A stretch of 64,000 nucleotides of DNA from Salinicola acroporae (GTDB taxonomy: Bacteria > Pseudomonadota > Gammaproteobacteria > Pseudomonadales > Halomonadaceae): the NCBI RefSeq assembly GCF_003206615.1, contig NZ_PZJW01000001.1:124001-188000 (forward strand), read 5' to 3'. The position numbers and the translations under genes were made by a program. Below, piece by piece: positions 1 through 9,171 of this stretch. The number at the start of each line of letters is the position of its first letter. Within the stretch, counting starts at the first letter, position 1. Under the pieces are notes generated by a model. It was given only the letters and a program-made list of their open reading frames with translations. It was not told where the DNA came from and did not search any database.

Positions 1-319
1 TGGAAAGCGTGACGACGCGATCCAGCCCCTCGGCGCCACAGAATCGGCTCTGCGCGAACGGCAGGTCCGCCGACACCACCAGTACCACGGTGTTGTCGAG
101 CCCGCTGGCGTACTCGTTGAACTTGCGCGTGGACATCGCGCAGGTCTTGGTATCGACGCTGGGAATGATATTGAGCACCTTGCATCGGCCGGAGAAGTCC
201 GCCAGCGACACCTCCTCGAGCTCGGCATTGGTCAGGGTAAAGTCGGGGGCGCTGTCGCCGACGGTGGGGAAATCACCGCCAACCTCGACGGCCACGCCGC
301 CTCGCGTCACGCTCTGCAT
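1..319 (-). CDS. tpx: Thiol peroxidase Tpx, C-terminus off the left edge
   Basis: Atypical 2-Cys peroxiredoxin that reduces peroxides in the periplasm or cytoplasm using thioredoxin. The 106 visible residues carry the family signature SVDTKTC with peroxidatic Cys60, and the resolving-Cys region SRFCGAEG with Cys94; the spacing matches Tpx closely. The start ATG at 319 is preceded by GGAGAG. Full-length Tpx is about 165-168 residues, so roughly 60 residues lie outside the window. No operon partner is visible: the next gene on this strand starts 90 bp upstream and is unrelated. Confidence 0.95.
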   Translation of the reverse strand, partial: MQSVTRGGVAVEVGGDFPTVGDSAPDFTLTNAELEEVSLADFSGRCKVLNIIPSVDTKTCAMSTRKFNEYASGLDNTVVLVVSADLPFAQSRFCGAEGLDRVVTLS

Positions 320-412
320 GATGGTCTCTCCGAAAGGAACGATTCAAAGACGGAACGATGGAAAACCGTGAGCGCGATATCAGACGACATCTGCGCCACC
401 GATCAGCATAGC

Positions 413-1039
413 CTATTCGCCGGGCTCGCCGGCCAATCGGTCCAGCAACTCTCGGGATCGCGCCAGGGCTCGCGAGTCCGGGGCCCGCAACAGCGTCATG
501 TTGCGCTCGGGAATACCCTCGGGATCGGCATGGTGCGCGATCGCCTGCTCTAGCTCGGCTTCCCGCAGGATGTGCAGCATCGGACAGGGAGAACGGTTGG
601 TCGCGTTGGCGGGGTCGTCCGCCGCCACGCCCTCGAACACATAGTCCGGGTGGAAACTGGCCAACTGATAGATGCCGACATAGCCCAGTTCCTCCAGCAA
701 TCGCTCGGCCAGCTCGAGCCAGTCCAGGTAGTCGTCGAAGTCGTCCATGCCCACCGGCGCGATCAGCAGTGTGGTGGCAAGGCGGGTGTCCGCGTCGAGA
801 CGCCGGCACTCGGCCACGAGCTCGTGGAGCAACCCTTCCAGGTCGCTGGCCTCGGCCAACGCGTAGCGGATGGCATCCCGACGCATCTCGCGCCCGGCAA
901 AGGGACAGATGTCGTGGGCAACGACGAAGGATTCGACCCAGGTTCGGGTTCGAATGAGCGCAGACGGTTCGATGGCGATTCTCCTGAAACCGGTGGACGA
1001 TGGCCGCGAGACGTTCACCCTTACCGCGAACGCGTTCAC
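413..1039 (-). CDS. DUF1415 family protein (start uncertain)
   Basis: Conserved protein of unknown function. The motif RTWVESFVVAHDICPFAG followed by an acidic helical middle is typical of DUF1415, which is normally about 180-200 residues with the WVE..CPFA block 10-15 residues from the N-terminus. The frame opens with GTG at 1039, which has no Shine-Dalgarno and gives a long N-terminus. The only good SD in the region, AGGAGA at 980-985, lies 6 nt before an ATC codon at 973. The real start may therefore be a rare ATC or a mutated ATG. Transcribed divergently from the aldo/keto reductase. Confidence 0.8.
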   Translation of the reverse strand: MNAFAVRVNVSRPSSTGFRRIAIEPSALIRTRTWVESFVVAHDICPFAGREMRRDAIRYALAEASDLEGLLHELVAECRRLDADTRLATTLLIAPVGMDDFDDYLDWLELAERLLEELGYVGIYQLASFHPDYVFEGVAADDPANATNRSPCPMLHILREAELEQAIAHHADPEGIPERNMTLLRAPDSRALARSRELLDRLAGEPGE

Positions 1040-1162
1040 AGGAAACCAACGGACGGGTCACACCAGTCGAGCAACGTTACACGGTTGTCGACAAAGGGGT
1101 TTGCGAAACTCGCGAGTGGCGACCAGCATAACAGTAGTGCCTTAACCGACAGGGAGTTTTCC

Positions 1163-2062
1163 ATGCCACGGCAGACACCACGGATCGAATTGCCCGAATG
1201 CCGGAACGCCCCATCGATCGCCTTGCCGGCGGTCGGCCAGGGAACCTGGTACATGGGCGAAAATCGGGTGCCGCGCCGGCAGGAGGTGGCAGCGTTACGG
1301 CATGGCCTGGACCTGGGCCTGACGCTGATCGATACGGCCGAGATGTATGGCGATGGCGGTGCCGAGGAGGTCGTCGGCGAGGCGATACGCGATCGTCGCG
1401 ACGACGCCTTCGTGGTCTCCAAGGTCTACCCCTGGAACGCCGGCCGGGACAGCGCCATCGCCGCTTGCGAAGGTAGCCTCGAGCGACTGGGGATCGAGAC
1501 GCTCGATCTCTACCTGCTGCACTGGCCCGGCAGCATTCCCCTGGAGGAGACGTTCGAGGCGTTCGAGCGGCTGCGCGATCAGGGCAAGATCCGCCGGTTC
1601 GGCGTCTCCAACTTCGATGCCGGCAACCTCAGGGCCATGGAGGCAATGCCAGCCGCTGGCGACTGCGCGACCAATCAGGTGCTCTACCACCTCGGTTCCC
1701 GCGGCATCGAGGTCGACGTGATTCCCTGGATGCAGGATCACCATATCCCGGTAATGGCCTACTGTCCGCTTGCCCAGGGCGGTCGACTGCGCGCCAAACT
1801 GCTCTCCTCCACGGTGGTCAACGAGATCGCCGACAAGCATGGTGCCAGTGCCGCACAGATCCTGCTGGCCTGGACCATTCGTCCCATCGGCAGCCACCGA
1901 GAGGGGCCAAGATCGGTCGTCGCCATCCCCAAGGCGTCGACCCTGGCGCACGTCGACGCCAATGCCGCCGCCTTGAACATCGAGCTCGACGATGACGATC
2001 TCACCCGGCTCGACGACGCCTTCCCGGCGCCCCGGGAGCCGGTGTCGCTGGATATCGTCTAG
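1163..2062 (+). CDS. Aldo/keto reductase
   Basis: NAD(P)H-dependent aldehyde/ketone reductase with a TIM-barrel fold, 299 residues. The AKR catalytic set is present: Asp and Tyr in LIDTAEMYGDGG, Lys in VVSKVYPWN, and His in YLLHWPGS. Later blocks GVSNFD and VAIPKAS contribute to cofactor binding. The ATG at 1163 was chosen because AGGGAG lies 7 nt upstream and the residues before it are not family-like, although the frame stays open far upstream. Closest in style to the single-domain YdbC/2,5-diketo-gluconate reductase-like AKRs. The substrate cannot be deduced. Confidence 0.9.
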   Translation: MPRQTPRIELPECRNAPSIALPAVGQGTWYMGENRVPRRQEVAALRHGLDLGLTLIDTAEMYGDGGAEEVVGEAIRDRRDDAFVVSKVYPWNAGRDSAIAACEGSLERLGIETLDLYLLHWPGSIPLEETFEAFERLRDQGKIRRFGVSNFDAGNLRAMEAMPAAGDCATNQVLYHLGSRGIEVDVIPWMQDHHIPVMAYCPLAQGGRLRAKLLSSTVVNEIADKHGASAAQILLAWTIRPIGSHREGPRSVVAIPKASTLAHVDANAAALNIELDDDDLTRLDDAFPAPREPVSLDIV

Positions 2063-2075
2063 CCTGACAGCACGG

Positions 2076-2807
2076 TTACAGCGATAGCTGCCCGCTGGCC
2101 GCCACTTCACCCCTCCTCGATGCCAGCCGATCCGCCAGCCGGGTCGGCTCCGGCAGCTTGGTCCGGCCCAGGCAGCGCACCACCCAGTCGACGGCGGTGG
2201 GCAATGAGAGACGGTGCCCCGGCGACACGAACAGCGGCTTTACCCCCTCCCTGGAGCGCAGCACCGCGCCAATGGTAACTCGGCCGCGCGCATCGACGCT
2301 GACGTCGCTTGGGTCCTCTTCGCGCCGCCGGTCGGTCAACGGCGTCCACTCGCCCTTGCTTGACGGCACCTCGCCGAACTGGCCGCACAGCCGGCTCTTG
2401 CCCACGCCGATGGTCGGCAGATCGAGCCACAGCCCCAGGTGCGAGGCGATGCCCAGACGGCGCGGATGGGCGATGCCCTGGCCGTCGACCATGATCAGAC
2501 CCGGGCGCTGCGACAACTGCGCGAACGCTCCCAGCGCCGCCGGTATCTCGCGAAACGACAGCAGCCCCGGCACGTAGGGCATGCGCGTCGGCTCGCGATG
2601 CACCACCTGTTCCACCAGCGCGAGCGACGGCCACTCGAGCAGCACCAGCGCCGCGCGGGTGGTCTCCCCGCCCTGCTCGAAACCGATGTCCATGCCGGCG
2701 ATCAGGCCCACCTCGCCCAGCGTATCCTCGCGCCTGACGCTCGGTGCCAGTCGCTTCTGCAAGGCGATCGCCGCTTCCGGCGTCAGATTCCAATCATGTA
2801 GTGCCAT
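2076..2807 (-). CDS. nfi: Endonuclease V (deoxyinosine 3' endonuclease)
   Basis: Cuts DNA at the second phosphodiester 3' of deoxyinosine and starts alternative excision repair. The 243-residue protein has the Nfi signatures: metal-binding Asp40 in AGMDIG, the wedge/recognition block [12 protein letters not shown] (76-87), and [18 protein letters not shown] with Asp108. The length is slightly above the usual 220-230 residues because of a polar C-terminal tail. GGAGG precedes the ATG at 2807. It converges on the aldo/keto reductase (13 bp gap) and is divergent from sbcD, placing two DNA-repair functions side by side. Confidence 0.95.
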   Translation of the reverse strand: MALHDWNLTPEAAIALQKRLAPSVRREDTLGEVGLIAGMDIGFEQGGETTRAALVLLEWPSLALVEQVVHREPTRMPYVPGLLSFREIPAALGAFAQLSQRPGLIMVDGQGIAHPRRLGIASHLGLWLDLPTIGVGKSRLCGQFGEVPSSKGEWTPLTDRRREEDPSDVSVDARGRVTIGAVLRSREGVKPLFVSPGHRLSLPTAVDWVVRCLGRTKLPEPTRLADRLASRRGEVAASGQLSL

Positions 2808-3001
2808 CGCCGTCTTGCCCTCCCGTGCTGTCGACGTCCAGAAGCCTAGTCACGGCGCCCGCGTCTCTCCAATGCGCCGCGCCTCCGATCTGTCCCAGGG
2901 TCGTTCTTTTCCGCTGCCGATCTTCTCCACGGCGATCGTCGCGTTACACTTGGCGTCGTTTTTGCCGCTTCACTCTTTCAGACGTCACAAGGCGCCGCAT
3001 C

Positions 3002-4228
3002 GTGAAATTCTTCCACACCGCCGACTGGCATCTGGGCCAGTCCTTCCACGGCCAGGAGCGCCATGTCGAACAGCGCGCCTTTCTCGACTGGCTGCTGGCG
3101 ACACTCGTCGAGCGCCGGCCCGATGCGCTGCTGATCGCCGGCGACGTGTTCGATGTGGTCAACCCCTCGCTGCGCGCCCAGGAGCTCCTCTACGACTTCA
3201 TCGTCGCCGCCCATGCCGCCCTGCCGACGCTGGAGATCGTGATGATCGCCGGCAACCACGACAGCGGCTCGCGCATCGAGTTGCCGGCGCCGCTGATGAA
3301 AAGCCTCAAGACCCATGCCCTGGGGCGAGTGCATTGGCTTGACGACGGCACTCTCGACAGTGACCACCTGCTGGTGCCGCTGCCCGACGCCACGGGGGCG
3401 ATTCGCGCCTGGTGCCTGGCGCTGCCCTTTCTGCGTCCGGCCGAGGTCACCGGCGGCGATATCGATGACTATCGCGACGGCATCGCCCGCGTCCACCGCG
3501 AGCTGGTCAAAGCCGCCGCGGCCCGCCGCGAACCGGGCCAGGCGCTGGTGGCGATGAGCCACGCCCATCTGCAGGGCGCGGCCGTCTCCGAGGCGAGCGA
3601 GCGGCCGATCGTGATCGGCGGCGAGGAGGCGATCTCCGCCGCGCTCTTTCCGCCCTCGATCGCCTATGTGGCGCTGGGCCATCTGCACCGGCCACAGCAG
3701 GTGGGCGAGCCTCGTATCCGCTACAGCGGTTCGCCGCTGCCGCTCGATTTCAGCGAGAGCCACTACCCGCACCAGGTGCTCGAAGTGAGCCTGGACGGCG
3801 ACGCACTCGAGGCCATCGAGAGCTTGCCGATCCCCCGCCACGTGGCGCTGGAGCGCATCGGCCCGGGCAGCCTCGAGGAGATCGAGAGCGCGCTCGAGGC
3901 GCTGGGAGCCAATGACGACCTGCCGCGTGAGCGCTGGCCGTGGCTGGAGATCCGGGTCGATCTCGAGGCGCCGCGCCCCGACCTGCGCGCACGGATCGAA
4001 GCGGCGATCGGCGACAAGCCGCTGCGGCTGCTGCGCATTCACAGCCGCTATCCCGACGCCGGCGGGGCCGACGACGACGTCGCCAACGTCGATCTCGACA
4101 GCCTGACTCCGCAGGAGATCTTCACGCGGACCTGGCAGAGTCGTTACGGCAACACGCCACCGGAAGACGTGCTGGCCGATTTCGCCGCCCTGCTGCAACA
4201 GGTTCAGGACAGCGAGGTCGACGCATGA
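3002..4228 (+). CDS. sbcD: Nuclease SbcCD subunit D (Mre11 homologue)
   Basis: Mn-dependent nuclease subunit of the SbcCD complex, which opens hairpins and trims DNA ends. The 408-residue protein begins MKFFHTADWHLGQSFHG with metal ligands Asp8 and His10. It continues with AGDVFDVVNP, IAGNHDSGSR, MSHAHLQG and ALGHLHRPQ, the full calcineurin-like phosphoesterase motif series. The start is GTG at 3002, because translation upstream is not family-like and AAGG lies about 10 nt before it. The stop overlaps the sbcC start (ATGA), so the two are translationally coupled. Confidence 0.96.
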   Translation: MKFFHTADWHLGQSFHGQERHVEQRAFLDWLLATLVERRPDALLIAGDVFDVVNPSLRAQELLYDFIVAAHAALPTLEIVMIAGNHDSGSRIELPAPLMKSLKTHALGRVHWLDDGTLDSDHLLVPLPDATGAIRAWCLALPFLRPAEVTGGDIDDYRDGIARVHRELVKAAAARREPGQALVAMSHAHLQGAAVSEASERPIVIGGEEAISAALFPPSIAYVALGHLHRPQQVGEPRIRYSGSPLPLDFSESHYPHQVLEVSLDGDALEAIESLPIPRHVALERIGPGSLEEIESALEALGANDDLPRERWPWLEIRVDLEAPRPDLRARIEAAIGDKPLRLLRIHSRYPDAGGADDDVANVDLDSLTPQEIFTRTWQSRYGNTPPEDVLADFAALLQQVQDSEVDA

Positions 4229-7200
4229 AGATACTCGCCATCCGGCTGGAGAACCTGGCCTCGCTGGCCGGTCGCCACGAGCTCGACTTCACCGTCTCGC
4301 CCCTCGCCGACCAGGGGCTGTTCGCCATCACCGGCCCCACCGGCGCCGGCAAGAGCACCCTGCTCGACGCTCTGTGTCTGGCGCTCTACGGCAGCACGCC
4401 GCGACTGCGCCAGGCGCCACGGCGGGATTCCCAGATCGCCGACGTCAATACCGACACCCTGACCACCGCCGACGCCCGCACCCTGCTGCGGCGCGGCTGC
4501 GCCAGCGGCTTCGCCGAGGTCGATTTCGTCGGTCGCGACGGGCGTCGCTACCGCGCCCGCTGGTCGGTGCGACGGGCCCGCGACAAGGTCGACGGCAGCC
4601 TGCAGAAAGCCGAGCAAGCGTTGACCGACCTGGATGCCAACCAGCTGCTCACCGCCCAGACCCGGGAATTCGAGAAGCTGCTGCCCGAACGCCTGGGCCT
4701 GAAGTTAGACCAGTTCACCCGCGCCGTGTTGCTGGCCCAGAGCGAGTTTGCCGCCTTTCTCAAGGCGGACGACAATGAGCGCAGCGAACTGCTCGAACGG
4801 CTCACCGACACCCAGCACTACTCCGAGATATCCAAGGCCGCCTACCAGCGGGTGCGAGATGCCAGAACCAGTCTGGATGCCATCGAGGCCAGGCTCGCCG
4901 ACGCCCTGCCAGTGGACGCCGAGACCCGTGCTGAACTCGAACGCCAGGCCCGGGACGAGGAGCAGGCGCTGGCCAAGCTGCAGGCGGAGCTGAACCGCCA
5001 TCAAGCCCAGGGCGTCGAACTCGAACGCGATGCCCAGCTTCATCAGGCGTGGCAGCAGGCCGATTCGGAATGGCATCGAGTCGAACAGGCGTGGCAGCAG
5101 AGCCAACCGCAGCGAGACCGACTGGCGCAACTCGACGACCTGGCGCCTTGGCGCGAGCGTGCCGAACGTCGTCAGGCGCTGGAACGGTCGCTGACCACCC
5201 GCCGGCAGACACTGGCAGACGAACGACGCCAGTTGGAAGCGTGCGATACCGAACGGCGCATGCTCGAGCCACAGTTGAAAGCGGCACGAGACGCGCGTGA
5301 GCAGGCGAGAAACGCCTATCAGGCCGCGCAGCCCGAACTGGAACAGGCCCGTCGGCTGGCGGCCGATCTCGAAAACCAGCGACAACGACTGGAGCAGCAG
5401 CAGCAGGAACACCGCCAGCTCGCCGAGACGAGCAAGACCGACGACGAACGCCACCGGCAACTGGTGGCGTCCCGCCAGCCACTCGAACAGCGGCTGCAGC
5501 GACAGCGTGCGACGCTCGTTGGCCTTCTCGGCGAGCGCGAAGGCGCGGATTCACGCCAGATCGCTCATCACACCCGCAGCGCCCTGAATGATCGGCGCGA
5601 TCGGGCCCAGCATGATCTGCAGGCCCTTCAGACCCTTCAGCAGGACTGGCGCGAGGGTGAGCGCCTGCGCCAGGAGCACAGCACCACGCGGCACCAGCTC
5701 CAGAGCGAACGCCAGCGACTGGCGGATCTGGAAACCCAGGGCAAGCGCGCGAAGGTGCAGCTCACCGCTGCCGAGGCCGAGGAGACTGCGGTCCGCCAGC
5801 AGATAGAAGGTGCCAACGCCGCCCGCAGCGATGCGGTCGATCGACTGCGACAGCAGTTGAGCGATGACCAGCCCTGCCCGGTTTGCGGCGGCATCGATCA
5901 CCCATACCGCCATTCGCCGCCATCTCGACCCGACGCCACACTGATCGAGGCGATCGAGCGCCAGGAGCAGTCGCAACTCGCCGATCAACGCCGCAAAGTC
6001 GAGAACGCTCATCAGGTCTATCACCAGTGCAGCGCAGACTACCGCGCCTGCCGCCAGGGCCTGCAAGAGCGGGAAAGCCATCTCGAGACCGTGGCGCGCC
6101 AGCTCGAGCATGCCGAGCAGGTCATCGATGCCCACAGCGCCGCATCCGCCCTGCGCCAGAGCGGGAACGCCGATCACTGGCTCGAGTCACGCCAGCAGCA
6201 GCTCACCCAGCAGTGGCGCGAGGCCAGCGATCAGCTAGGTGCGCTCGATGAAGCCGAACGCGCCCTCCAGCCGCTGGAGGCCGAATGGCAGCAGCTCTCG
6301 CTGGAACTCGGCCGGCTGGAGGAGCGTCGATCATTGAGCCTCGAACGCCGGCAAGCGCTGGAAGCCTCACTGCCCGCGCTTCGGCAGGCGTACGACGAGA
6401 TCTCGCGGCAACTGTCGGCTCGACTGGGTCAACATGCGTCGGTCAACGACTGGCAAACCGCCCTGGAACGGAGCCGAGAGCATGCGGAGGCGGCTCTGGA
6501 AACGTGCCAGACGCGTTGGCAGAACCTGACCCAGGCGCACACGCAGTCGACTCAACGCGTGGCGGACCTCGAGCAGCGCCAGACCGAGGCACAGACGGAA
6601 TTCGCCGCTCTCGATGGCGCCTGGCAGGCCTGGCGTGCGGCGCGGCCGAAGCTAGACGATGAACGCATCGATAGCTTGCTGGCCGCCAGCGAAGACGATC
6701 ACCGCCAGCTTCGCGATACCCTGGCGCAGCAGGAACGCGAGCGAAACGCCGCGAGCATCAAGCGCGAGGAGCGCCGGGAGGCGCTACGAGATCAGCGCCG
6801 TCGGTTGCTGCCAGAAGCGGACACGGCGCGGTTGCTCGACGAGACGAGCACCCATGCGCTATCGGTGCGTCTGACCACCCAACGCGAGACCGCGCAGGCG
6901 TTGATCCGCCAGCGCGACGAACGTCAGGAAACCCGGGACGCTGCCCAGCACCGCCTGCGCGAAGATGACCGCCGTCGCCAGGCCCAGCGCGAGGGTGCCC
7001 AGGCGCGCGAGGCGGCGGCGCAGGAGGTGCAGCGCTGGGAGCGGATCAACGGCCTGATCGGCAGCGCCGATGGCAAGCGTTTCCGGCGGATCGCCCAGGC
7101 CTACAATCTCGACCACCTGTTGACCCACGCCAACCAGCACCTGCAGGCCCTGACGCCGCGCTACCGTCTGGCGCGTGGCGGCAGCGAGCTGGGCATTCTG

Positions 7201-7533
7201 GTGATCGACGGCGACATGGCCGACGAGCGGCGCTCGGTGCACTCGCTCTCCGGCGGCGAGACCTTCCTGGTGTCGCTGGCGCTGGCGCTGGGGCTCGCCT
7301 CGATGGCCTCGCACCAGCTGGCGATCGAGTCGCTGTTCATCGACGAGGGCTTCGGCAGCCTCGACCCGGCGTCGCTGGCGCTGGCGATGGATGCCCTCGA
7401 TGGCCTGCAGGCCCAGGGCCGCCGGGTCGGGGTGATCTCCCACGTGCAGGAGATGCACGAGCGGATCCCGCTGCAGATTCGAGTCGAACCCAAGGGCAAC
7501 GGTGCCAGTCAGCTCGTGATTCGGCGCGCATGA
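4225..7533 (+). CDS. sbcC: Nuclease SbcCD subunit C (Rad50-type ATPase)
   Basis: SMC-like ATPase that partners SbcD. In the 1102-residue protein the Walker A GPTGAGKST is at 37-45. Long Gln/Arg/Glu-rich coiled coils flank a zinc-hook CPVC at 551-554, almost exactly mid-protein. The ABC signature LSGGE is at 1008-1012 and Walker B LFIDEGFGSLD follows at about 1037-1047. Start ATG 4225 overlaps the sbcD stop. No intrinsic terminator with a T tract follows; instead there is a perfect 40-bp palindrome about 70 bp downstream, the kind of structure SbcCD itself processes. Confidence 0.97.
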   Translation: MKILAIRLENLASLAGRHELDFTVSPLADQGLFAITGPTGAGKSTLLDALCLALYGSTPRLRQAPRRDSQIADVNTDTLTTADARTLLRRGCASGFAEVDFVGRDGRRYRARWSVRRARDKVDGSLQKAEQALTDLDANQLLTAQTREFEKLLPERLGLKLDQFTRAVLLAQSEFAAFLKADDNERSELLERLTDTQHYSEISKAAYQRVRDARTSLDAIEARLADALPVDAETRAELERQARDEEQALAKLQAELNRHQAQGVELERDAQLHQAWQQADSEWHRVEQAWQQSQPQRDRLAQLDDLAPWRERAERRQALERSLTTRRQTLADERRQLEACDTERRMLEPQLKAARDAREQARNAYQAAQPELEQARRLAADLENQRQRLEQQQQEHRQLAETSKTDDERHRQLVASRQPLEQRLQRQRATLVGLLGEREGADSRQIAHHTRSALNDRRDRAQHDLQALQTLQQDWREGERLRQEHSTTRHQLQSERQRLADLETQGKRAKVQLTAAEAEETAVRQQIEGANAARSDAVDRLRQQLSDDQPCPVCGGIDHPYRHSPPSRPDATLIEAIERQEQSQLADQRRKVENAHQVYHQCSADYRACRQGLQERESHLETVARQLEHAEQVIDAHSAASALRQSGNADHWLESRQQQLTQQWREASDQLGALDEAERALQPLEAEWQQLSLELGRLEERRSLSLERRQALEASLPALRQAYDEISRQLSARLGQHASVNDWQTALERSREHAEAALETCQTRWQNLTQAHTQSTQRVADLEQRQTEAQTEFAALDGAWQAWRAARPKLDDERIDSLLAASEDDHRQLRDTLAQQERERNAASIKREERREALRDQRRRLLPEADTARLLDETSTHALSVRLTTQRETAQALIRQRDERQETRDAAQHRLREDDRRRQAQREGAQAREAAAQEVQRWERINGLIGSADGKRFRRIAQAYNLDHLLTHANQHLQALTPRYRLARGGSELGILVIDGDMADERRSVHSLSGGETFLVSLALALGLASMASHQLAIESLFIDEGFGSLDPASLALAMDALDGLQAQGRRVGVISHVQEMHERIPLQIRVEPKGNGASQLVIRRA

Positions 7534-7603
7534 ACGCCATTTCCCGGCCGGCACGACCGATCACCACGTGATTAGACTTTGGTCTATAGATCGATGACGA
7601 ATG

Positions 7604-7643
7604 GACGCCATGAACCTTTCCGATCGGAAAGGTTCATGGCGTC
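7604..7643. repeat. Perfect 40-bp palindrome downstream of sbcC
   Basis: Both 20-bp arms match without a mismatch or spacer; the centre is CGATCG at 7621-7626. The outer hexamers GATCGA (7589-7594) and TCGATC (7644-7649) extend the symmetry imperfectly. As RNA it would make a very stable hairpin, but no T tract follows, so it is not a standard intrinsic terminator. It could be a terminator of another kind, an mRNA 3'-end stabiliser, or a protein-binding or cruciform site. Confidence 0.9.
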
Positions 7644-7738
7644 TCGATCACATCACCCAGCGCTGAATTCCTCAGGAATTACAACAACGATTGCCAATAA
7701 TTCCCGCCGCATCGGCTCACCATAAAAGCCACAAAATC

Positions 7739-7771
7739 CTTACAAATCAGTAATTTTTACATTTTTGTAAG
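7739..7771. promoter_or_regulatory. Inverted repeat CTTACAAA-N17-TTTGTAAG
   Basis: Perfect 8-bp arms in an AT-rich stretch about 100 bp before the citrate-type transporter start. Position and composition fit an operator or promoter-region structure; the regulator is not identifiable here. Confidence 0.4.
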
Positions 7772-7869
7772 AGTTGCCTGGAAGAAAAGGCTCTGCCTAC
7801 CATCCCGCCGCATCGTTATTTCATGCCGAACCATTTCCGGTCAGGCATGCCATCTTGCGGAGGTGATTC

Positions 7870-9165
7870 TTGCTCACGATCATTGGCCTTGGCATCATCA
7901 TCGCCATTGTGGCGCTACTGTTGACCGAGCGGGTCACGCCGATCATTGCGCTGTCGATGGTGCCGCTGATCGGCGCGCTGATCGCCGGCTTCGGGCCGAC
8001 GGACATTGCCGGGTTCTTCGAGTCGGGACTGCAGGATGTCGCCAACGTGGCGGTGATGTTCATCTTCGCCATCCTCTTCTTCGGCGTGCTCCAGGATGTC
8101 GGCCTGTTCGACCCCTTGATCAACCGCGTGGTGGCACTCACTCGCGGCAATGTGATCGCCGTCGCCATGGGCACCGGCGTGATCGGCACCATTGCCCATC
8201 TCGATGGTTCCGGCGCGTCCACCTTCCTGATCTCCATCCCCGCGCTGCTGCCGCTCTATCAGCGCTTGCGCATGAGCCCTTACCTGCTGCTGCTGATCGT
8301 CTCGGCGAGCATCGGCATCATGAACCTCGTCCCGTGGGCGGGTCCGATCGGCCGCGCCGCCGCCGTGACCGGTATCAGCCCCACCGAGCTGTGGCGTGCC
8401 ATGCTGCCGGTGCAGATCGCTGGCTTCGTCATCCTGATGATCTTCGCCGCGCTCCTCGGCCTGCGAGAACAGGGCCGGATCAAGCGGTTACCCACCCAGG
8501 ACGCCCAGGCCTCGCCGGACAACGTCGTGGCCGATGCCGAGAACGGCAAGGCACTACCGCCAAGGTTCTGGCTCAACCTGGCCATCGCCGTGGTCACCAT
8601 CGGCGTGCTGGCCTCCGGCATCATGCCACCCGCCTACATGTTCATGCTGGCCCTCGGCGTCGTACTGCTGGCCAACTACCCCAAGCCCAGACAGCAGATG
8701 GAGCGCATCAAGGCGCACGCGCCCGGCGCCCTGCTGATGGCGTCGATCATCAGTGCTGCCGGCGCCTTCCTGGGGATCCTTTCCGGTACCGGCATGCTCG
8801 AGTCGATCGCCACCGACCTGGCCCAGGTACTGCCCCACTCCATGGTGCCCTATCTGCATCTGGTGATCGGTGTCTTCGGCGTGCCGCTGGACATGCTGAC
8901 CAGCACCGACGCCTACTATTTCGCGCTGCTGCCGGTGGTCGAGCAGGTCGCGTCGACCCAGGGCGTCGCCGCCGACAGCGTGGTCTACGCCATGACGATC
9001 GGCAACAACGTCGGCAAGATGATCAGCCCGTTCTCTCCCGCCATGTGGCTGGCGCTCGGCCTTGCCGGCGCGGAGATGGGCCGCCATATCCGCTACTCCT
9101 TCTTCCTGCTGTGGCTCTTCAGCCTGGTGATGCTGGCCTTCGCCTACCTGCTCGGGCTGCTCTGA
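7870..9165 (+). CDS. CitMHS-family citrate/divalent-metal symporter
   Basis: Inner-membrane secondary transporter of 431 residues with about 11-12 hydrophobic segments, separated by one polar loop near residues 205-230. Blocks such as IGTIAHLDGSGASTFLISIPALLPLY, LVPWAGPIGRAA and TSTDAYYFALLPVV are characteristic of the CitM/CitN (CitMHS) family, which takes up metal-citrate complexes with protons. The start is TTG at 7870 because GCGGAGGTG lies directly upstream at 7857-7865 and there is no nearby ATG in frame. It stands alone; no CitST-type two-component system is beside it. Confidence 0.85.
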   Translation: MLTIIGLGIIIAIVALLLTERVTPIIALSMVPLIGALIAGFGPTDIAGFFESGLQDVANVAVMFIFAILFFGVLQDVGLFDPLINRVVALTRGNVIAVAMGTGVIGTIAHLDGSGASTFLISIPALLPLYQRLRMSPYLLLLIVSASIGIMNLVPWAGPIGRAAAVTGISPTELWRAMLPVQIAGFVILMIFAALLGLREQGRIKRLPTQDAQASPDNVVADAENGKALPPRFWLNLAIAVVTIGVLASGIMPPAYMFMLALGVVLLANYPKPRQQMERIKAHAPGALLMASIISAAGAFLGILSGTGMLESIATDLAQVLPHSMVPYLHLVIGVFGVPLDMLTSTDAYYFALLPVVEQVASTQGVAADSVVYAMTIGNNVGKMISPFSPAMWLALGLAGAEMGRHIRYSFFLLWLFSLVMLAFAYLLGLL

Positions 9166-9171
9166 TCCGGC

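Larger units (their letters stand above)
7534..7869. other. 336-bp intergenic region with two palindromes
   Basis: No gene is supported here. The first half holds a perfect 40-bp palindrome. The second half is AT-rich, unlike its surroundings, and holds a CTTACAAA...TTTGTAAG inverted repeat (7739-7771). It is probably the promoter and control region of the citrate-type transporter. Confidence 0.7.

Noticed and set aside
572-1162. Open frame extending the aldo/keto reductase by almost 200 codons upstream
   Set aside because: The residues are antisense to the DUF1415 gene and not AKR-like; a clear SD marks ATG 1163.
2978-4198. 406-codon open frame antisense to sbcD, and similar long antisense frames under sbcC, fucD, xylD and others
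   Set aside because: Typical high-GC shadows with His/Gln/Val-rich or Arg/Ser-rich composition and no family motifs; the opposite strand has complete, recognisable proteins.
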